A stretch of 64,000 bases of DNA from Cephalopachus bancanus (GCA_027257055.1 JAPVLO010000074.1:1550001-1614000), one strand, 5' to 3'. Counted from the first letter of the stretch, positions 11,646 to 24,462 are shown. Program-made: numbers and translations. The notes: generated by a model from the sequence alone, not told the origin.

Positions 11646-12699
11646 AAGAGAACAAAGTCCCAAGATAATATCTCCACATGTTATCTAATCAATAGCAACA
11701 GGCTTCTGCAGTCTGCCTGAAGTATATGCCATAAATACAGTTCTTTAGTGTAGAAAATCTAGATTTGGAGAGGCAGAAAGTTTTCCACAGCTAACCTAGT
11801 TTTCTTAGAAATTGTAGGAATCAGTACAGGAAAGAAAAAAAATCACTGAAACATGTTGAAGGAAAACTCACTCATCAACAAATCTCGTCTCTTCTTCCCA
11901 TTTACCAGAATATGTGCTTAATCACTAGAATCCTGCATTTAATGAAGGCTCGGGGTAGAAATAAAATTATCACATGGAGGTGAAATATAAATTTATATGA
12001 TCAAATGTTGTTAACCTAGCTATCTACCTTTAAATTTGACTAGTAAATTTACAAACTAACTAATACTAGAGAATAATAAATAATGAATTTAGGAAACATA
12101 CTCATCAAATGGAACTCCTCACATAAAATTCAAAAAATTGACACAGAAAACAGAAGAAACATTTTGAGTACAATTGATTAAGATCTGAGATATCTGGAAA
12201 TATGCTTAAATGGTGACGAGTAGACCACTGTGAAAAAGCGATATTTATATGCTTGAAAATAGGAAAAAAAAAACTAAGTAAATGGAAAACACCAATTATT
12301 ATTTTGATGCGCAGAGGAAATTTATTTGTCTGAGATTTTTTTCAACTTCTGCTCTAGAATAAAACACATTATTTTCCAGACAAATGTTGTACTAACTTCA
12401 ATGATTAGGACTGTGATGCAGAGCCATAAGTTTGGGAAGCATTTATTTTGTAAGAAAGCCTTTGACTACATTTATCTGAAGTACAACACCTCACCTTAGC
12501 TGATGAAACCATGTTCACGGACTCTGGGAAACAAATAACAAAAGAGATTAGCTGTTAATCACAACTTGTGCAGCAGTCTGTAAGTCAGCAAACATTAAGA
12601 ACTATAACTGAGCTATATCTCCTTCTAGACAGTAAAATGGTTTTATATTGTGGGAGGCATGTTAAGAGGAGAACCTTCCATGTTAGCCCATTGTCTTAC
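11646..12699. other. AT-rich unique sequence
   Basis: No gene or clear repeat family seen. Confidence 0.55.
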
Positions 12700-13182
12700 A
12701 GTTTTGTTGTAAGCTGTTTTCTTATTCATTTTATCGAAGTAATTGGCAAATAAGAATTGTATGTATCCAAGCTGTACAGTGCAATGTTTTGACATATGTA
12801 TGCAATGTGAAATGCTAACCATAATCAAACTAGTGTATTTATTATCTTACATAGTTTCTTGTGTATGTATGCATAGTGAGAACATTTCAGATTTACTCTC
12901 TTAGCAAATTTAAAGTACACAATATGTTATATTAACTATAATATATTAACTATATTAACTATAGTCACCATGCTGTATATCAGAGCTCCAGGAATTAACT
13001 TGTAATTCCAGATTTGTTTCTTTTCACCAAGATATCCCCATTCTTCATGCCCTCTGGCCTCTCATAATTACCATTCTACTCTGTGTCTATGAGTTCCACA
13101 TAAGTGAGGCCATGCATTTTTTATCTTTTTGTGCATGGCTTATCTCACTTAGCATAGTGTCTTCCTGGTTCATCCATATTTA
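12700..13182 (-). mobile_element. Old L1 3' end, antisense (main part of an inverted copy)
   Basis: Reverse-complement L1M 3'UTR and ORF2-end landmarks: 'aactatagtcaccatgctgt', 'gagttccacataagtgaggcc', 'gtgcatggcttatctcactt', 'ctggttcatccatattt'. The orientation changes near 13,183. Confidence 0.75.
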
Positions 13183-13267
13183 TTTCACTGTAGCTTATTC
13201 ACAAAAGTTAAGATATAGAAACAACTTGTGTCCACTGGCCATTGAATTGATAGTGTGGTATATGTAT

Positions 13268-13610
13268 TCATATGCTGCATAATGTTTTGGTCAACAAAGA
13301 ACCCCATATACATGGTAGTCCCATAAGATTACAAAGCTATATTTCACCAAACCTTTTCTATGTTTAGATATGCTTAGATACACAATTACTTACCACTGTG
13401 TTACAATTACATACAGGATTCAGTACAGTAAAATGCTATTTAGTCTTGTGTCCTATGAGCAATAAGCTACACCATATAACCTAGGTGTGAGGTAGGCTAT
13501 ACTATCTAGGTTTGTGCAAGTACACTGTATAGTATTCATACAATGACAAACTTTCCTAATAATGTGTTTCTCGGAATGTATCCCTGTTGTCAAGCAATGA
13601 ATGATTAGAT
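13268..13610 (-). mobile_element. MER2/Tigger1-type DNA transposon remnant (non-autonomous)
   Basis: About 343 bp with related, opposed ends: left 'gctgcataatgttttggtca', right 'ttgtcaagcaatgaatgatt'. The interior has recognisable blocks: 'tagtcccataagattac', 'ccttttctatgtttagatat', 'gagcaataagctacaccat', 'taggtttgtgcaagtacac', 'tctcggaatgtatccctgtt'. These match my memory of MER2, an internally deleted Tigger1 (pogo group of Tc1/mariner; about 345 bp). No transposase frame is present. It sits inside an L1 fragment, so it inserted after that L1. Confidence 0.75.
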
Positions 13611-13660
13611 ATATGGATAGATAGATAGATGATAGGTGATAGATGACTGATAGAAGATTG

Positions 13661-13713
<53 letters not shown>
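13611..13713. repeat. (GATA)n microsatellite
   Basis: An interrupted part (GATAGATAGATGATAGGTGATAG) followed by a clean run of about 13 GATA units from ~13,661. Confidence 0.95.
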
Positions 13714-13716
<3 letters not shown>

Positions 13717-13775
13717 GAAGTATTCAGCTTTAAAAAGAAGGAAATCTTGTCATATGGAACAACATGGGTGAAGCA

Positions 13776-16734
13776 ATTTCCTTGATTTTGGGTGAATAGC
13801 CACGAAGGTGGAGTAGGCCATCGATGAGTCCATGACTGGTGGTATTTGCCAAGACATGGCAAGTAGTGAAATCATATTGAAATGTGGAATACATAACTTT
13901 TCTGATGATTACAAAAAATAAATGTGGGATTTACTGCAAAAGTGATAGACCGATAGTTATAGGATTCTTTGTTGTATGACATCTAGCAGATATATATTCT
14001 GTCCAGGAGTATTCCAGAGCAATGTTGGGCAGGAGACCTTTGTGTGCTAACAAACATATTCTAACCCTACATAGTCCAATACAGTAGTCTGTAGTTACAT
14101 GTGGTTTTACATAATTTTAAATATGGTTGATGCTATGAAGGGACTGATTTTGTAATGATGTTTAATTTTAACATAATAAAATTAACTTGAAACATCCAGG
14201 TATAACCCCTAGAAATATCTAGAATTATCAGTAGCTGGAAGAGATAATAATTTTCCCCTAGAATCCTTCCGGTAAAAAGCAATCCTGCCAATAATTTTTT
14301 TAAAAAAATTTCTGACTTCAATAAGTGTGGGAGAATAAATACTGCTTTAGCCCATTGACTAGAGTTAATTTGTTATGACAACCCTAGGAACTAATACAGA
14401 AGGTTTCATGGAGAAACTTGAAATTGGAGCAAGAAGTGGAAAGAGTCAGAAATAATAATGTCTTCAGTACGAAGAATATAAATGAACCATCAAATATCTG
14501 TGGCCTGCGTGAAGGTAGTGTCATGGTAGCAGTAATGTTGTCCTCAGAAGATTATGCCTGTGGTGTGATTTTCCTGCCATTCTGGGTCCTGCACAGAGCA
14601 GCTTTGTTCTGAGCCTGTTTCTTCAATCTTCCCATTAATTGTGTGAGTTAATCAATAAAATCTGATTTAGGTTCATCAAAATCTATTTGTCACCTACAAC
14701 CAAGAACGCCCTCAAGTATAATAACATCTAGGAGATAGTATTGTGGAACGTGGGGAAAGTTTTCCTGAACATAATAAAATACAAGTATTAGAAAAATGTT
14801 GACAGATATGATTATTTATGAATTAATTAATAAGCATATTTAATAATATTTCGAAAACAATATGTGATTCATGATAGACAAGAAAAACATACTCATATGT
14901 AACAAAATGATATATAATACAAATTTTTTTTATAAATTAAGACTAAAATATTAAAAAATAAAATTATATATATTTCACAGGATGAGAATGCATAAAATCA
15001 ATACTTGCATGAAAATAAGATAACTCTGTAATTAGAAAATTATAAATCCAAACAACACTGTTACCAATTTTTTTTCTGAAATTAGATTGCAACATAATGT
15101 ATACAAATATACTCATTTGCTATAATCCAGACTTCAAATGGATGAGGGAATAAGGACTCTAATTCCAGGTTTACAGGGATATAGATTTTTAAAACCGTTT
15201 TTCAAGAAAATGGGGCCATAATGAATAAATGGCAAATAGAATATTTAATCTTTAATTCAGTTAATTTACTTCTTCAGATCTGTCTCGGAAAATAAACACA
15301 CTTGTGCATACGTTACTAAAGATCAGATTGTTTATTGTACAATTTTCATGATGCTATTGTACAATTGGTGACATCCTAACTGTCCAGACAAATGGTTTTA
15401 TCAGATAAAATGAACCTAGAAGCCCACAGACACAGGGGAGTTTGAAATTCAGGTTTAAAAACAATTTTTTTTTAAGTTCAATATACCCAAAGGTGTGTCT
15501 ACAGGCTAGAAAATAATTGATATATTTCAATTATATTTATATACTGGCATATATAAACTTTTTAGCTCATAAAACTTGAGAATGTGCAAATAATGAGTAC
15601 CTGAGAAGTATGGTGCCATGCTTAATATAAAACACATGATTATTATCCCTTTTATTTGGGAAGAGCAAGACAGTGCATTTCTTCACACTGAGAGTTATGT
15701 TTGCCATTACAAAGCAGTGGTGAACAGATGAAAGCTGCCACAATGGAATTTAAATTGAACTGAAATATTTCTTTTGGCAGCAGCTAAATTTTAAAGTTAT
15801 AAACAGAGTAGCCTGGGGAAAGGCCATATATATTAGGAGTGTTATTTAACCATGACTGCAATTAAAAGAGCCTTTGCATTAGAGAAAAAAAATTATGCTC
15901 AGACTGTAAAACTTTAGAATTCCAGTAAGCTAAAAGAAATGTTACTTCTCATTAATGCGGAGACTTCATATATTTATATATATACCTTTATGTATTTAAT
16001 TTGAAATTAGTAGGACTATGTGGACATTTGTATTATTGTTCTAGTCTGATATTTTGAAATTTACTTTCATTGAAATGATTTAATGAACTAAATCATCCTG
16101 ATAGACCCGATAAAGTTATGCACATGATCCAGTTTGCAGAATAGAGATAAATATATAGATATGTTTTATTTACTTGTACTGTTTCTATCTTTTTAAATGT
16201 AGAATTTTCTACTTTTCTATTTCCACATAATCATAACTCTGGTAACGTATGAAAAAGTCTTTAATTTTTTTATAATATCACTCTCTCATTTTCAAAATTG
16301 AAGATCTTGGTTAAGAATTTCCATCTACCTTTTACATTTCTTGCATGATAGCTGGTTTATGTTCTCTATTGGTTCATAATCACCTACATCTATGCTCAAC
16401 AATGCAGTGATCTATTACTATTCTTGATCTAAAATGATGACGTATGTTAAGTTTAGTATTTGACAACTGCAGGGTATGTAGTGAATTTCTTTGTTTGAAT
16501 ATTTTAACTAATTATGATTATATATAAAATATTATTTTTGCATAATCCTTAACAAAATAGTAGATATGTAGCTGAAAATTACCCACAATTGCACCAATTT
16601 CAAGATAGTTCATCATTTTATGCTGACAACTTATCTGTATATATTATACATAGAATTTTTCTAAAATGTTGTGCATTCCTTAACTATTTCCTTATAAATC
16701 AATTACTTACTAATGTTTACAGAAGAGAGTGCCA
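13776..16734. other. AT-rich unique sequence
   Basis: About 3 kb without a recognised gene or repeat family. The short frames at 14,133-14,321 and 14,418-14,612 have no family resemblance. Confidence 0.5.
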
Positions 16735-16860
16735 TTCTTGGAATTAGAGTAGTTTTATTCTGAAACCCAGTTCTTCCAGGCACTAGCTGTTGGGTGTTGA
16801 CTGAGTAGATTAATTTCTCTACCTCAGTTATTGACTTTAAAAGAGTGAAAATAAGATCCA
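16735..16860 (+). repeat. MIR-type ancient SINE
   Basis: 'cactagctgttgggtgttga', 'agattaatttctctacctc', 'agttattgacttt' and 'gtgaaaataa' follow the MIR core (actagctgtgtgaccttggg / taacctctctgagcctcagt). Diverged. Confidence 0.55.
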
Positions 16861-19684
16861 TTTTGAAGAATTTCTGTCTACATTATGTTCAAAGAAATAA
16901 TAAGTTACAAAATAATCGAACAAGAGCATTGCAATGTCTAGGACTGACATCATATTTTGGTATAATTTATAACAATTGTACAAAGGATCACCACAGTAGA
17001 TCCACATTCATACATATTCATGCTTTTGGCAGAAGAATACATATGTGGGACTCTTTTAAAATCTCTGTTCACAGTTGTCTAACCTTGGAGATGGCATGAA
17101 ACAAAACCAAGTTATAATCTGTCTTTTGTGACTATGTCACCAAAACCTTACTTCAGTTTTCTGACTGAAATAATATAAAGTGACTTCAGGCTAATTGGAC
17201 ATACTAGTGAACACATATAGATACAATGATTTGAGAGCTAACCAGTAGGTTTTAGCGATGCAATACATAAAACAGTTCTTCTTTGATATAGGGAGCTTGA
17301 GGTAGATCTAGAATAATCTGAAAGAAAAAAAAAAACTCTAAATATTGAAATCCTGATCCTAGACCAGGACTGAACCTGTTAAATTCTTCATATGCAGATG
17401 ATTTTGTAACACCTATGCTATTCGCAGGGTAGGAAAGAAGATCAACTCAGCTAAGCTATGATTTGGGAATAGCAGTTGAATTCTTTCATGGGCATATCTG
17501 TAACCAAAGTTGCGTTTACTCTATGCTATAGCAAAAGAGACCACATGAGATGTTCTTAGAAGAAAGCTGAGCTTATGTTAGATGATTTTGTGGGCAGGCT
17601 CAAGGAAGCAGGTTTTTGATTTGGAGTGGATGCTCAGGAAATAGGAGTTTTTAATAGAATATTCAAGTCATTGTACTCCTGTATGTGAGATCCCCACTTC
17701 AATTAGGATACCCTGAAAAAGAAAATTTTCTGTTGTAGAAGACTAGGCTATTCAGTCCTCACAGTGACTTCAGGAGAGATCCATGTCACCTCCTTTTGCT
17801 TTTATACATCTGTTTCCTACTAGGAAAAAGTACCATTTCACCCAAGGGACAGCTTGCAAAGGAATCAGTAATCGGCATGTCTATGTCATCCTTTCAGTGA
17901 TATAAAAGAAGTATTTAAAAGCACATCTTCCATTTGCTTGATACAGGATAATAATGATTCTGCTGATGCATGTTACACAATAAAAAGAAAAAAAGGAGTA
18001 AGGGCAGATACTCAGCATAAAGAAGGACAGCAAGATTAATCAGTGCAATTATCCAGTCAGGCACTTAGATAATTCACACCTATTAAAAAAGAATAATTTT
18101 TCCAACTGTGTATTGAGATTCAGATAAATAGTTTATCACTGAGTTATACTATAACATATGTTTGTGCTGTTTCCTAAACTCAGACTGATTATCTATCTTA
18201 TCTAAAAGAACACAGGCATTTCAAGTTAGAAGAGGAAGAATCTAAAAACATTAAGTTTCCTGGTAAAATAAACTAAATGGGATGGATACTGAAGTTTACA
18301 AAATTGTAGGAATTAAAATTGGAGCTGAACATGAGCAAATAAAGCCTAACAAATAAAGACAGAAAGAAAATCGTGCTAATAGCTCACTGGTGACTTATTC
18401 AATGTGGGTTTATGTAATAGACTATGATTAATGTTCGTTTCAGTAGGGGCTAATTTTGATATTTGTTTCTGTGTGTCTAACTTTAAAAATGTTTTAAAAA
18501 CTTAAGATAATCTAATATTTGTTACATATGGAGACCTGGACTTATGAGAAACTTTGTTGCCTAAATTTACAATCAGAATTAAATATTCAGAAAAATCTAA
18601 CTTTTCATATTGATATATATTTTATTTATCAATTGTGTACATAATGTTTGAATGTTATGCAAAATGTTATATTTAATTAGTAGTAACTTTAACATTAGGA
18701 AAATTATAAAAAGAGCAAAAATTTTATCTGTATGAAATATGTTCAGAAAATGTTTTGAAATTAACGGTTCTGACTTCCGGCTCTGGTTTATATTTATTTG
18801 ACTATAGCACACTTTTTACTGTATTTGCCATACAAAAGAAGAAAACCACCAAAACTATACTGTAAAACACAAGGTAATAAATTTTAGCTCACTTAAAATT
18901 CTCCTTAGTTGCTACCTCCATCATTCTTTGATACTCTAAGGCCATAAACTCTGCATCCTAAGGTTGGCAATTTCTTTACCACACTTCAGCTCCATCAAAA
19001 GGGGAAAAAAAGGAGTCTGCAAATAATTTCTAAAATTTATCTTCAAAAATAACTTTTTTAAAATGAAAACTTTAAAAAAACAAGAAAGAGAAAAAACTAT
19101 TGAGTAATTTTTTGAGAAAAAAATTGAGAAGGTTTTGAAGTGCTAGGAAGGGGAATTTCTTGATGACTCTGCCACTTAAGCATTGAAAAATTTCACTTGG
19201 GATAAGACAGAATTAGTCCAGAGTATCCACCATTGGTTAAAATAAGTCCCGTTGTTCACTGTATAGAAAAGTTTCTTCACTAAATGCAGTAAGAGTCTGG
19301 TATCCCGAGGTCATTGAGAGTCCATGGTTCTTATCAGCTTCAGTTTACTAGACCTATAGTGAAGAAGCATGATGTCAGTTTTGATAGTTTTCAGGGCAAG
19401 ATCCGCTGTAATTGGAAATATTTACTTTAGAGTCCTCATCATTTGAAAAGCAGTAAAAGAAAAAAATAAAGCTAGACGCATGTTACTTATGTCCTTTACA
19501 TATTAATTAAATTCACAAAGCAAAAAAAAAAAATAAAAACTCTGATTAGACTCAGAGAGATGTTATGTACTTAGAATGAAAAAAAAAATAACTGCAAACC
19601 CATGGACATTGATGATGTTGATGATGATGGTTTCTTTGGCACATGCTGAAAGATGAGGACTATTTTGTGATCTTTCCTTATGTT
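16861..19684. other. AT-rich unique sequence
   Basis: No gene or clear repeat. Several A-rich runs near 18,990-19,110 and 19,520 only. Confidence 0.5.
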
Positions 19685-19830
19685 GACTAATATTCTGTTC
19701 TTGGAACAACCTTGTGAATTGAGTACTGTAATTTTATCCATTCTGTGGATCATTAAACAAAACACAATAATGCTGGGTGAATCCCCTAGGTGTGTGCAGC
19801 TGGTGAATGGCACAGACAATGCATTAAATC
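19685..19830 (-). repeat. MIR-type remnant
   Basis: 'ggaacaaccttgtgaattg', 'agtactgtaattttatcca', 'gtggatcattaaacaaaa', 'gtgtgcagctggtgaatggc' parallel the reverse MIR strand (aacaaccctatgaggtaggtactattat / cattttacagatgagg / cacagctagtaagtggc). Confidence 0.55.
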
Positions 19831-20938
19831 TAATTATATCAAAACAAGAGAATGGAACCTGTATTCCAGAGCTGGCAGCTTATTAAGAAAATAAATCACT
19901 TGCATTGTAATGATGATATCACTAGTTTGCATGTATGTAACATTAACTGAAAACATATTTTAAATTATTTTCAAATATAATGTTCATGCTGGCTTCAATA
20001 ACGTTATATTTAAAGGAATGTATTTTCTTTAACATATCTATTAAGCATTCATTCGAGAGGGAAATCATTCTTAGAAATTTTATAATGTATTTACTGAATA
20101 AAGTTCAAATGATTTTTAAAAATTTAGAGACTCAGGATATTTCTCAAGTTAATATAACACCTCTCCAACTGGAAAATCAACTGTATTAAGTTGAAACCTA
20201 AAACTTCTTTGATTAAGTTTAAATAAAATAATGGCTTGGCAAAAAGCCTGTCTTATCTGGGCTACATAAAGCAGGTAACTCTGAATTAAATGTATATGAG
20301 AGATTAATACTAAAATGTCATTATTTTCATATAGATCTTTGATCCTTTTTAATATACAATTTTAAAACTGCTTTTGTTAATTCAACTAACAGTTGATATC
20401 CCATTTCAAATACAGTCCTTGTTTAGGCAAAAATTATTTTCTTAAATAGAAAAAGCAAGTCCAGCCTCATGCCCATAAATCGTTAGGATTTTAGCATTAG
20501 AGGAAAACATAATAACTTAGGTCCCTTTGCTATGCTGCTTGTGGCCATGCCATCTGTGGATTCTGAATTAAGACAGGAAGCAAGGGTCAAGGGTAGTATA
20601 CTACTTCTGTCTTGTTAAGCAGAGTTTAATTAGACATAAATATCAGAAAAAAATATTAACGAATGTATTCAACAAGATTTCAGGAATCTGGGTGTAATAC
20701 AAAAGGTGGTGAGGTTCTCAGGAAGTGCAGGAACAAAAAGGGAGGTGCCTGGATTCCACCAGATGGCGTGTGTCTATCGTTCCTGCTCACACATTGTCTA
20801 AATCCAGACAAGCTGCAGAGGGAATCAGAAATGGGAGAAAACACACCTGAAGGAGGCAATTAGAGAAATAGAGACTCAGAGAGGGCTTGAGAAATAAAAC
20901 CTTTGTCCTCAAAACGGAGATGAAGAAATGCATGAAAG
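19831..20938. other. Unique sequence
   Basis: No gene recognised. Somewhat richer in GC from 20,660 to 20,890, where a CTCF-like motif lies. Confidence 0.5.
20753..20772 (+). promoter_or_regulatory. CTCF-like motif
   Basis: 'ccaccagatggcg' at 20,756-20,768 matches the CTCF core CCASYAGRKGGCR at every position. It lies in non-repeat, GC-richer sequence. Occupancy is unknown. Confidence 0.45.
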
Positions 20939-21236
20939 TGGTGTCTCACGCCTATAATCCCAGCACTTTGGGAGGTCGAGGTGAGAGGATTGCCTCAGCC
21001 CACAGGTTCAAGACCAGCCTGGGCAACGTGGCAAGACCTCATCTCTACAATAAAAAAAAAAAAAAAAAATTAGCTGGGCATGGTGGCACGTGACTGTAGT
21101 TCCGCTACTTGGAAGGCTGAGGCAGAAGGATCACCTGAGTCTAGCAAGTCGAGGTAGCGGTGGCCGTGAACTTGTCACTGCCCTCCAGCCTGGGCGACAG
21201 AGTGAGTCTCCAACTAAATTAAAAAAAAAAAAAAAA
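20939..21236 (+). mobile_element. Alu, older member
   Basis: Starts inside the left monomer ('gtgtctcacgcctataatcc'), with an expanded middle A-linker (21,051-21,069) and right monomer ending 'gagtctccaactaaatt' plus A tail. The first ~10 bases of Alu are missing or changed. 'cagcactttgggaggtcgagg' is closer to the general Alu form than to the local subfamily. Confidence 0.9.
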
Positions 21237-22981
21237 GTCCATGGAGTAAGAGTTTAACTGTGTCCCATAGTATTAGGGATAAGACTTAGGTGTTAGGTGT
21301 TCCCTTTTCACAAGGGAAGCACGCCAGCCCTTCTTGGAATGGAAAATGATAATGCCTCCCTAGAGATCATGTCAAATTTAATGAGGTCACAGGATATACT
21401 CAGATGGAGTTAACTTACCTAAAAACAGGTGCTACCTCTATAAGTAACCCCAAAACTACTGGCATGCCTATGTCCAATGAAATTGTTACCTTACAATTGC
21501 CAGAAATTGTTTGGATGAAAAACATGACAGTTATAAATAAATCAGTAACTCCTTGGCAGGCTTTTTTTTAAATTTGAATTTTGTACAACTATATTCCATA
21601 TTTAAGTCACCCAAATATTGTGATCTTATATTCTTTTCCTGAGTTTATTGTGCTATCATGACAGCATGCGAATTTGAGGAGCATGAAGCATTTTCGTTGA
21701 TATAAAAATGACAATTTCCAATAAACTTTTTATATCAATAGTTGCTAGATTCTGTGTTTATTAGATGTGTAGTGGCTAAAATATCTACAAACTAGTTGTG
21801 AATACATTACTAGACATCTAAACACAATTTAAATGGAAATTGCAACAAAATATGGTATTTAAAATTTTTTTGAGGTAGTCCTTTTGAAATCTATAAAACA
21901 GTCTCAAAATATTGATATTCAATATCCTAAACTTCTAAACTCTTGAGTGTTTTCCTAGCTTAGTAAAGGGTTTCTTTCAACTTCCAATGTAAATGATCAT
22001 AAATACAGTAGGGTGATTTTTTTCCTCCAAGTCATATAGAAACCCATGTCTTCATTCAAGATAATTACATTGAAGTTAATGGGACACTTTTGATTCTTTG
22101 TGACACTATTGTCAGTGTCTAAAGATAACTTTTTACTGCTGAGGTAGTAAAATAGACTTGCAAAACTACCATGCAACAATTCTTTTAATGTTTTCTCACT
22201 CTTATAGTGTGGAAGCATTTGAGCAAAGTAATAGAATTTTAAAGAATAAATTGCCTGGTCTTTGTAACAATAAGAATCTAAATTGGGCAAAATTTGCTTT
22301 TTATCTTAATGAAGAGGGGGCCACACCACAGAAAGCAGCTATGGGGTACAATTCTAATCAGTCCTTATCCACCCATCTATCCTCCTCTGTGTCCACATTT
22401 GCACACGGTCTTCTCTTCACCTTTACATACTTTCTTAAAGTTACCATGCTCTTGTTCACTGTAGTCAAATAAAATTTAAAGGAAATTTTGCTTCTGTCTA
22501 AAATGTGTTTTATGACTATCTCCTGGCTTAAATACTTGCCATTTTGCAACTCATCAAATGCTTCTTGTTTGATGATATTCTTCCTGAATTCTCTAGGTAG
22601 AATTAGATGTCTCATGATCCATAGTTCTCTAGCATCTGTTAAATTAAGTTTAACCTAAAGCTGCCTTGTGACATATTGAAGTTTAGTCTAAAGATTTTTC
22701 CATTGTTCATGATAAACTGTAATCTAACCAGATGTGTAAACAGTAACCTAGTTTCATAAGTTACAGAGTTTTGGCCCATCACAGGCAGTCAAATGTTCAA
22801 ACCGTGTTCAAATGAGACAAATGACCAGTTGTAACCAATCCAGCTGTTTTGATATCCCCCTTTCATTTTCTGTACATCACTTTCATTTTTCCGTTCATAA
22901 ATATTATTTAACCATGTGGCAGACCTGGAGTTTCTCTGAATCGGTTCTGCTGCAAGATTCACAAATCCTTCTTTGCTCAAA
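21237..22981. other. AT-rich unique sequence
   Basis: No recognised gene. Overlapping frames on both strands at 22,158-22,615 lack any conserved motif and look incidental. Confidence 0.5.
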
Positions 22982-22993
22982 AAACTCTGTTAA

Positions 22994-23290
22994 GCCGGGC
23001 TCGGTGGCTCAGCCTGTAATCCCGCACCTTTGGGAAGCTGAGGTGAATGAATTGCCTGAGCCCGCGGGTTCGAGACCCGCCTGGGCAGCGAGACCTCATC
23101 TCTACAATAAATCAAAAAATAAAATAAAATCAGCTGGGCGTGGTGGCGCATGCCTGTAATTCCGGCTACTCAGAAGGCTGAGGCGGAAGGATCGCCGGAG
23201 CCCAGCAGGCCTAGGCTGCGGTGGCCGGGAGCGGCCACTGCACTCCAGTCTGGGCGACAGAGTGAGACTCCAACTCAAAAAAAAAAAAAA

Positions 23291-23339
<49 letters not shown>
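22994..23339 (+). mobile_element. Alu whose tail became a (CA)n microsatellite; 12-bp TSD
   Basis: A near-consensus member of the local Alu family ('gccgggctcggtggctcagc' to 'gagactccaactc'), followed by A11-12 and then a long CA run (~23,291-23,339). The flanks 'aaactctgttaa' at 22,982-22,993 and 23,340-23,351 are identical. So the CA tract lies inside the TSD-bounded insertion and grew from the A tail. Confidence 0.97.
23064..23080 (+). promoter_or_regulatory. Alu B box within a T-arm-like hairpin
   Basis: Reads GCGGG-TTCGAGA-CCCGC: a perfect 5-bp stem and 7-base loop, the layout of a tRNA T-arm, around the Pol III B box GGTTCGAGACC. Also present in the Alus at 32,275-32,291 and 36,261-36,277, with a loop change in the one at 63,804-63,820. 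Confidence 0.7.
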
Positions 23340-23344
<5 letters not shown>

Positions 23345-23351
23345 CTGTTAA

Positions 23352-24329
23352 ATTTAATTTCCTTAAGTTTTTCATTTAAATGTATGCTACTTATAGGTTC
23401 TGGTAACGAAGCACAATTTTATTGTTTTAATGCTTTTTATTTCACTTTTATATATTCTTCCTTCCCCATGAATCTTTCAAAGAATAATATTGTTTCAGCT
23501 TTATATATTCAGTATTTACTATAGAAATAATTAATGTTTAGTGAATGCATAAATGAATTAATTAAGGGAAATCAATCACTAAATTGACACAAAGAAAAAC
23601 AAAACAACACCAAATCAAATAAGGCACTCAATAAGAATAACCTAGGAGAAATAGAAATGGCTTTATCAAGAAGTAATACTTGGAAACCCCCCCCATGTGA
23701 AAAAAATTAAAGGGAAGCACTGATGAAGATGGCAGAAGAGTGAGTATCAGATACAGACATCACAGAATGCTTATGAATTAAGATAAACGATGTTAAATGA
23801 AGAAACGCAGAGGAGATATATGAGAACACATCAGCATTTGTTGATAATGGGTAAGTGAACACTTGCCGTAAACGGAATGCATGTTACCATACAAGTTGGA
23901 TAAGAAAAGTTTTGTAAGAAGAACACAATTGCTTCTTAACTGCAAATTGAAACTCAGAAGGATAGTTTGAGATAAACTTTATATTAATAGGGTCGTTTTA
24001 CAGGCTATGCAAATTGTAAATGATTACAGTCTGCTACCCTAGATCTATAAAAGAGGTAACTGTGATGATGCTTTAGCACAATGAATCACTTCCGTTCTCT
24101 TAAATAATGGTCTCCGGGAAACAGAAGCTACATCAAACTGAATAACTTGCCTTGAGCAAAGAAAACAGGTAGGAGGCCAAAGATTAATTCTTAACATTAA
24201 AAATAACTAGCAATAGGTTAAAGAGGGACATGTTATTGGAGAGATACAACTTTTAAGCTATAAGAAGAAAATTTCGGGGGGATATCATGAACAACATGGA
24301 TAGTGATAGACATACATGTTTCAGCACAA
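23352..24329. other. AT-rich unique sequence
   Basis: No gene or clear repeat seen. Confidence 0.5.
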
Positions 24330-24462
24330 GCATGGGTGGTAATGATTGTGTTCATTAATTTGATTGTGATAATCATTACAAACTGTATACACATATCCTG
24401 TTGTACAATTTGAATATATGTAATCTTTACTTGCCAATCAAATATTATTAAATATCAAAAGT
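24330..24462 (+). mobile_element. Old L1 3' end fragment
   Basis: 'gggtggtaatgattgtgttc', 'aacatatcctgttgtacaa'-like and 'tatatgtaatctttacttgc' follow the reverse-transcribed end of old L1M 3'UTRs (gtgatggatatgttaatt ... catgttgtacaccttaaata ... caatttttatttgtcaa). Only ~130 bp is visible. Confidence 0.5.

Larger units (their letters stand above)
13183..13775 (+). mobile_element. Inverted 5' piece of the same old L1, split by a DNA transposon
   Basis: Sense ORF2-end sequence appears at 13,195-13,265 ('gatatagaaacaacttgtgt', 'gtggtatatgtattca') and resumes at 13,716-13,775 ('gaagtattcagctttaaaaa', 'ggaacaacatgggtgaa'). Between them lie a MER2/Tigger-type element and a GATA array. It ends where the antisense half begins in L1 coordinates ('aacatggatgaacc'), as in twin priming. 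Confidence 0.65.

Noticed and set aside
13611..13713. Regular repeats that might suggest a CRISPR array
   Set aside because: Simple GATA units without spacers, in a primate genome.
22158..22615. Overlapping ~100-codon frames on both strands
   Set aside because: No family resemblance, no exon-like signals that I can see, AT-rich; likely chance.
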